Assembly (NCBI GenBank): GCA_000482145.1
Contig: AUXH01000416.1
Coordinates: 1 to 17,245, forward strand
Length of the DNA: 17,245 bases
Direction: 5' to 3'
Source of the DNA: Strigomonas culicis
Taxonomy: Eukaryota > Euglenozoa > Kinetoplastea > Trypanosomatida > Trypanosomatidae
This document shows, one piece after another, positions 14,520 through 17,245 of this stretch. A program made the translations under genes and the position numbers. Every line of letters begins with the position of its first letter. The first letter of the stretch is position 1. Below the pieces are notes generated by a model. That model was given only the letters and a program-made list of their open reading frames with translations, was not told where the DNA came from and did no database searches.

Positions 14520-14580
14520 TTTTTTTCATCCCTCATCCTTCTTCTCTCTTCATTCCTTCTACACAAACATACACTTCAAG
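14520..14580 (+). promoter_or_regulatory. Spliced-leader acceptor for the BT1 transporter
   Basis: A long T/C tract at 14520-14562 is followed by its first AG at 14580 (TTCAAG), with others at 14587 and 14597. The 5' UTR would be 25 nt or less before the ATG at 14606. Confidence 0.6.
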
Positions 14581-14605
14581 TAAAAAGGTTTCCGCAGAAC
14601 AATCA

Positions 14606-16627
14606 ATGCCGTCTCCTCACTCATACCGTTCCCACCAAGAGCCCCACGGGCCCTCGAGCTTGCACGACGGCGTGCGAGAGAATTCTGCAAGACCCAACGT
14701 GCGGTATGCAGCGACCGCGGAAGGCTTCTCCGAGCACGAGGACAATGCCGATGTTGCGCCCTCACACCACGTGCCGCGTTGCATTCGATGTCTTCCCCTC
14801 CTCGGAACCCTCTGTGAGGCATTCAACCCCTTGTTTGTCTTCTCGTTGGGGATGGCATACTTCCTCAACAAGGGTATCGCTAGTACGCTTATTTTCTATT
14901 CACAGATGCCGATGTTCTTGGATCGCTTCCAAACTACATCTTTGCGGTATCAGCGGCTCTCGTCATTGAGTACAATGGGGTTTTCTGTGAAACCGTTCAT
15001 GGCGATGATCACGGACACGTTTGCTGTGTTTGGGTACACGAAACGGTGGTACATGTTCATCTCCTGTATCATCGGCGCTGCCTTCACCCTCTCTTACTCC
15101 TTGCTGCCCTTCAAGCCCTCCTCGGACAGCGTCGCAGGCGCCTTCCTTTTCCTGTCCAACTTCTGCATCGCCAGCATGGACATCCTTTCGCAGGGCTTTT
15201 ACAGCCGCCTTATGCGCCGCAAGCCGACCGCCGGACCCTCCCTCGTCAGTTGGGTGTGGTGGATGATCTACTTTGGCTATGTGGTGGGATCGGCCATCAG
15301 CGGTCCCATCACGGACCTGGACCTGCCCGAGGTGCCTGTGTATATCGCGGTGGGGTTCCAGTTCTTTTGCTTCCTCTTCTTTGCATTTAACTGCTACGGC
15401 GAGCCACGCAACAGGGATGAGCGGCGTCGCGACGCGCACGCGCAGTACCTGGAGCGGCAGGCGCAGCTGCTGTCCACCAGCTCGGAGGAGCCGTGCGGCC
15501 ACGCGGAGCTGGTCCTGGCGCCGCCGGAGGAAACCGGCGCCCACACCGGCGGTGTGGCCGACAAGGAGGGCGCCTGCCTCCCGGAGGCCGAGCCGATGAT
15601 CCCCACGTGCCTGTGCGGGGCGGTGGAGGTCAACAAGGAGGTGGTGACGCAGAACTGGCGCATCGTCACCTTCACCGTCCTCCTGACGTGCGCCGTGGTC
15701 ACGCTGGCGGTCGTCACCATCCTGGGCAACACGATGGACCTGCTCTACACCTGCATCGCGGTTGCGGTGGTGTGCTGCGGCTGCTCCTTGTGGGCCCTCC
15801 CCCTCACCATCGCGAAGGCGACCATCTTCATCTACTTCTACAAGGCCCTCTACCTCAGCATCCCAGGAGCGCTCAGCACCTTCTACGTGGCGGGCCCGAC
15901 CTGCGTCCCCGGCGGACCCAACTTCTCGTACACCTTCTACTACACCATTTCGCGCGTGATCACGAGCGCGGCGGGCATGGTCGGCGCCTACCTCTTCACC
16001 ACTTTCTTCTCCAAGTCCCGCTACATTGTGTCCTTCGTCGTCATCACAGTGCTGGTGGTGCTCGCCTCGCTGTTCGATCTGGTGATTGTGAAGCGGTGGA
16101 ACATTTCCATCGGCATCCCGGACCACGCCATGTACCTCTTTGGGCACGCCATCGTGTACGAGGTGGTGGACTCCCTCTCCTCCATGCCGCTGCAGATGCT
16201 CATGGCGCGGCTCTGTCCGCGCGGGTCGGAGAGCATGGTCTTCTCGCTCATGGCGGGGATGGCGAACACGGGCGGGTCGCTCGCCTACAGCATCGGCTCG
16301 CTCCTGATGGAGCTGGCGTGGCCGGTGGACACCAAGTCGCGGCCGTGCGACTTCAGCAACGTGCCGTACCTCATCATCGTGGGCCACCTCTGCCTGCCGC
16401 TCCTCGGCATCCCCTTGGCGTTCCTGCTGCTCCCCAACGGCCGCGTGTGCGACAACGTCGTGTTCGATAAGAAGAGGTGCAAGAAGACGCGGAGGGCGTC
16501 GCTCCCGCTGGATGCCGAGAACCACGGTGACGGGGACGATGCGGCAGCAGAGGCGAAGCGAGAGCCAATCGCCACCGGCATGCCAGTCGAAGACGACATC
16601 ACCGCCCTTAGGGACCAACTCAAGTGA
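14606..16627 (+). CDS. BT1-family folate/biopterin transporter
   Basis: The 673-residue membrane protein belongs to the folate-biopterin transporter (FBT/BT1) branch of the major facilitator superfamily. Trypanosomatids are pteridine auxotrophs and use such carriers at the plasma membrane. Seen: a hydrophilic N-terminus of about 70 residues; roughly twelve membrane segments between about 73 and 610; family-like motifs in the first half (FLNKGIASTLIFYSQMP at 87-103, KPFMAMITD at 129-137, SQGFYSRLMRRKP at 195-207); a central cytosolic loop at about 264-350 with several Cys; and a charged C-terminal tail. Whether the substrate is folate, biopterin or another compound such as S-adenosylmethionine cannot be told, because paralogues differ in specificity. 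The second half is very G/C-rich. Such genes often occur in tandem arrays; the next gene lies outside the window. Confidence 0.92.
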   Translation: MPSPHSYRSHQEPHGPSSLHDGVRENSARPNVRYAATAEGFSEHEDNADVAPSHHVPRCIRCLPLLGTLCEAFNPLFVFSLGMAYFLNKGIASTLIFYSQMPMFLDRFQTTSLRYQRLSSLSTMGFSVKPFMAMITDTFAVFGYTKRWYMFISCIIGAAFTLSYSLLPFKPSSDSVAGAFLFLSNFCIASMDILSQGFYSRLMRRKPTAGPSLVSWVWWMIYFGYVVGSAISGPITDLDLPEVPVYIAVGFQFFCFLFFAFNCYGEPRNRDERRRDAHAQYLERQAQLLSTSSEEPCGHAELVLAPPEETGAHTGGVADKEGACLPEAEPMIPTCLCGAVEVNKEVVTQNWRIVTFTVLLTCAVVTLAVVTILGNTMDLLYTCIAVAVVCCGCSLWALPLTIAKATIFIYFYKALYLSIPGALSTFYVAGPTCVPGGPNFSYTFYYTISRVITSAAGMVGAYLFTTFFSKSRYIVSFVVITVLVVLASLFDLVIVKRWNISIGIPDHAMYLFGHAIVYEVVDSLSSMPLQMLMARLCPRGSESMVFSLMAGMANTGGSLAYSIGSLLMELAWPVDTKSRPCDFSNVPYLIIVGHLCLPLLGIPLAFLLLPNGRVCDNVVFDKKRCKKTRRASLPLDAENHGDGDDAAAEAKREPIATGMPVEDDITALRDQLK

Positions 16628-16804
16628 AGCGCAAGACGAGGACAAACCTTTTTCTTTTCGCTAAAAGCCAAAAAAACAAAAACAAATAAAAACAAAACGG
16701 GTTTATTTAAATAGTTGAATATATCATCAAAGCTATCGGAATAAAAGGTTGATCTTAAGAAGTGACTTCTCTTAATTAAATCATAATACCTCTTTTCTCT
16801 TTTT

Positions 16805-16870
16805 TCAACCATTGTTTCTCTTTCATTGAAGTGTAAGCTTCTTTTAAAGATGATCTAAATAAGAAAAAAG
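16805..16870. repeat. Imperfect direct repeat, copy A
   Basis: Shares in order TCAACC, GTGTAAGCT, AGATGAT and AATAAGAAAAA with copy B at 17069-17146, with gaps between the blocks. The blocks are short and A/T-rich, so common origin is probable but not certain. Confidence 0.5.
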
Positions 16871-17068
16871 GAAAAGAGAGAGAAAAAAAGTGCATTTACT
16901 ATATAGGTATACACATCTACGTATATTTATGTATTACTTTTTTTTTTAAAGTAAAAACAGAAGCGCTGCTGGATAGTATTTATTCTATATATATATATTT
17001 AGTTTTTTTTTTCATTTTTGTCTACATAAGACTGTTTTGAAAGCGTGATTTTTCTTTCTTTTTTGAAA

Positions 17069-17146
17069 TCAACCTTTTTCTTCAACTGACGTGTAAGCTG
17101 CAGTGTAAGAATCAGAGATGATATCAAATCTAATAATAAGAAAAAC
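17069..17146. repeat. Imperfect direct repeat, copy B
   Basis: Second copy of the ordered blocks seen at 16805-16870, about 264 nt downstream, with a short insertion between the GTGTAAGCT and AGATGAT blocks. Confidence 0.5.
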
Positions 17147-17206
17147 ACTCTGATCCATCCTCTTTACACACGCCCACCCCTCCATTCATTAATTCATATA
17201 ATGTAT

Positions 17207-17207
17207 A

Positions 17208-17245
<38 letters not shown>
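17207..17245. repeat. (TA)n microsatellite at window end
   Basis: An almost pure TA run reaches the end of the window, so its full length is unknown. Confidence 0.9.

Larger units (their letters stand above)
16628..17245. other. 3' UTR and spacer after the transporter
   Basis: A/T-rich stretch of 618 nt with no gene. It holds an imperfect direct repeat (16805-16870 and 17069-17146), several poly-A and poly-T runs, a short (TA)n near 16986-17000 and a terminal (TA)n. Poly-T tracts near 16938 and 17004-17012 may belong to the splice signal of a downstream gene. Confidence 0.7.

Noticed and set aside
14963..16645. 560-codon open frame on the minus strand
   Set aside because: It is the antisense of the G/C-rich transporter gene; its His/Arg/Glu-rich text is typical of a shadow frame and no minus-strand splice signal is seen.
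16755..16775. Near-palindrome TTAAGAAGTGACTTCTCTTAA
   Set aside because: The arms are separated by one base and one arm has a two-base insertion, so a stable hairpin is unlikely.

Overview
The window looks like a stretch of a trypanosomatid (kinetoplastid) nuclear genome. Eleven intronless genes all lie on the + strand. Ten are separated by 235-490 nt, and nearly all are preceded by a long polypyrimidine tract with a downstream AG, the signature of spliced-leader trans-splicing and polycistronic transcription. TAA, TAG and TGA all end genes here, so the nuclear code appears standard. The exact genus cannot be fixed from the sequence alone. A bacterial-type GH32 invertase, a BT1-type pteridine/folate transporter and short, T-rich spacers fit an insect- or plant-associated trypanosomatid or a Leishmania relative better than Trypanosoma, but this is inference.

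Layout: 1-1346 has no credible gene and is rich in G, C and T homopolymers. Then follow a cytosolic-looking GH32 beta-fructofuranosidase (1347-2816), a longin-type R-SNARE of the VAMP7 class (3306-3968), a basic-tailed helical-repeat protein that may be Puf-like (4257-5417), a small single-span membrane protein (5702-6166), a four-span 104-residue membrane protein (6405-6719), an RPAP3-like R2TP/Hsp90 adaptor (6997-8460), a farnesylation-tagged type I Hsp40 (8848-10044), an aldo-keto reductase (10497-11516), the meiotic recombination factor HOP2 (11752-12546), a short FAM21-like WASH-complex subunit (12819-14336) and a BT1-family transporter (14606-16627). The last 618 nt are A/T-rich 3' UTR and spacer with an imperfect repeat and a (TA)n run.

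The genes do not form one pathway. Two loose themes are visible: chaperone function (RPAP3-like next to Hsp40) and endosomal traffic (R-SNARE and FAM21). As usual in kinetoplastids, neighbours are probably co-transcribed without shared function. I see no CRISPR array, transposon, tRNA, rRNA or clear new defence-like system. The most useful observations are the FAM21 assignment with its unusual serine-rich motifs, the likely laterally acquired invertase without a signal peptide, and the cofactor-site change in the aldo-keto reductase.
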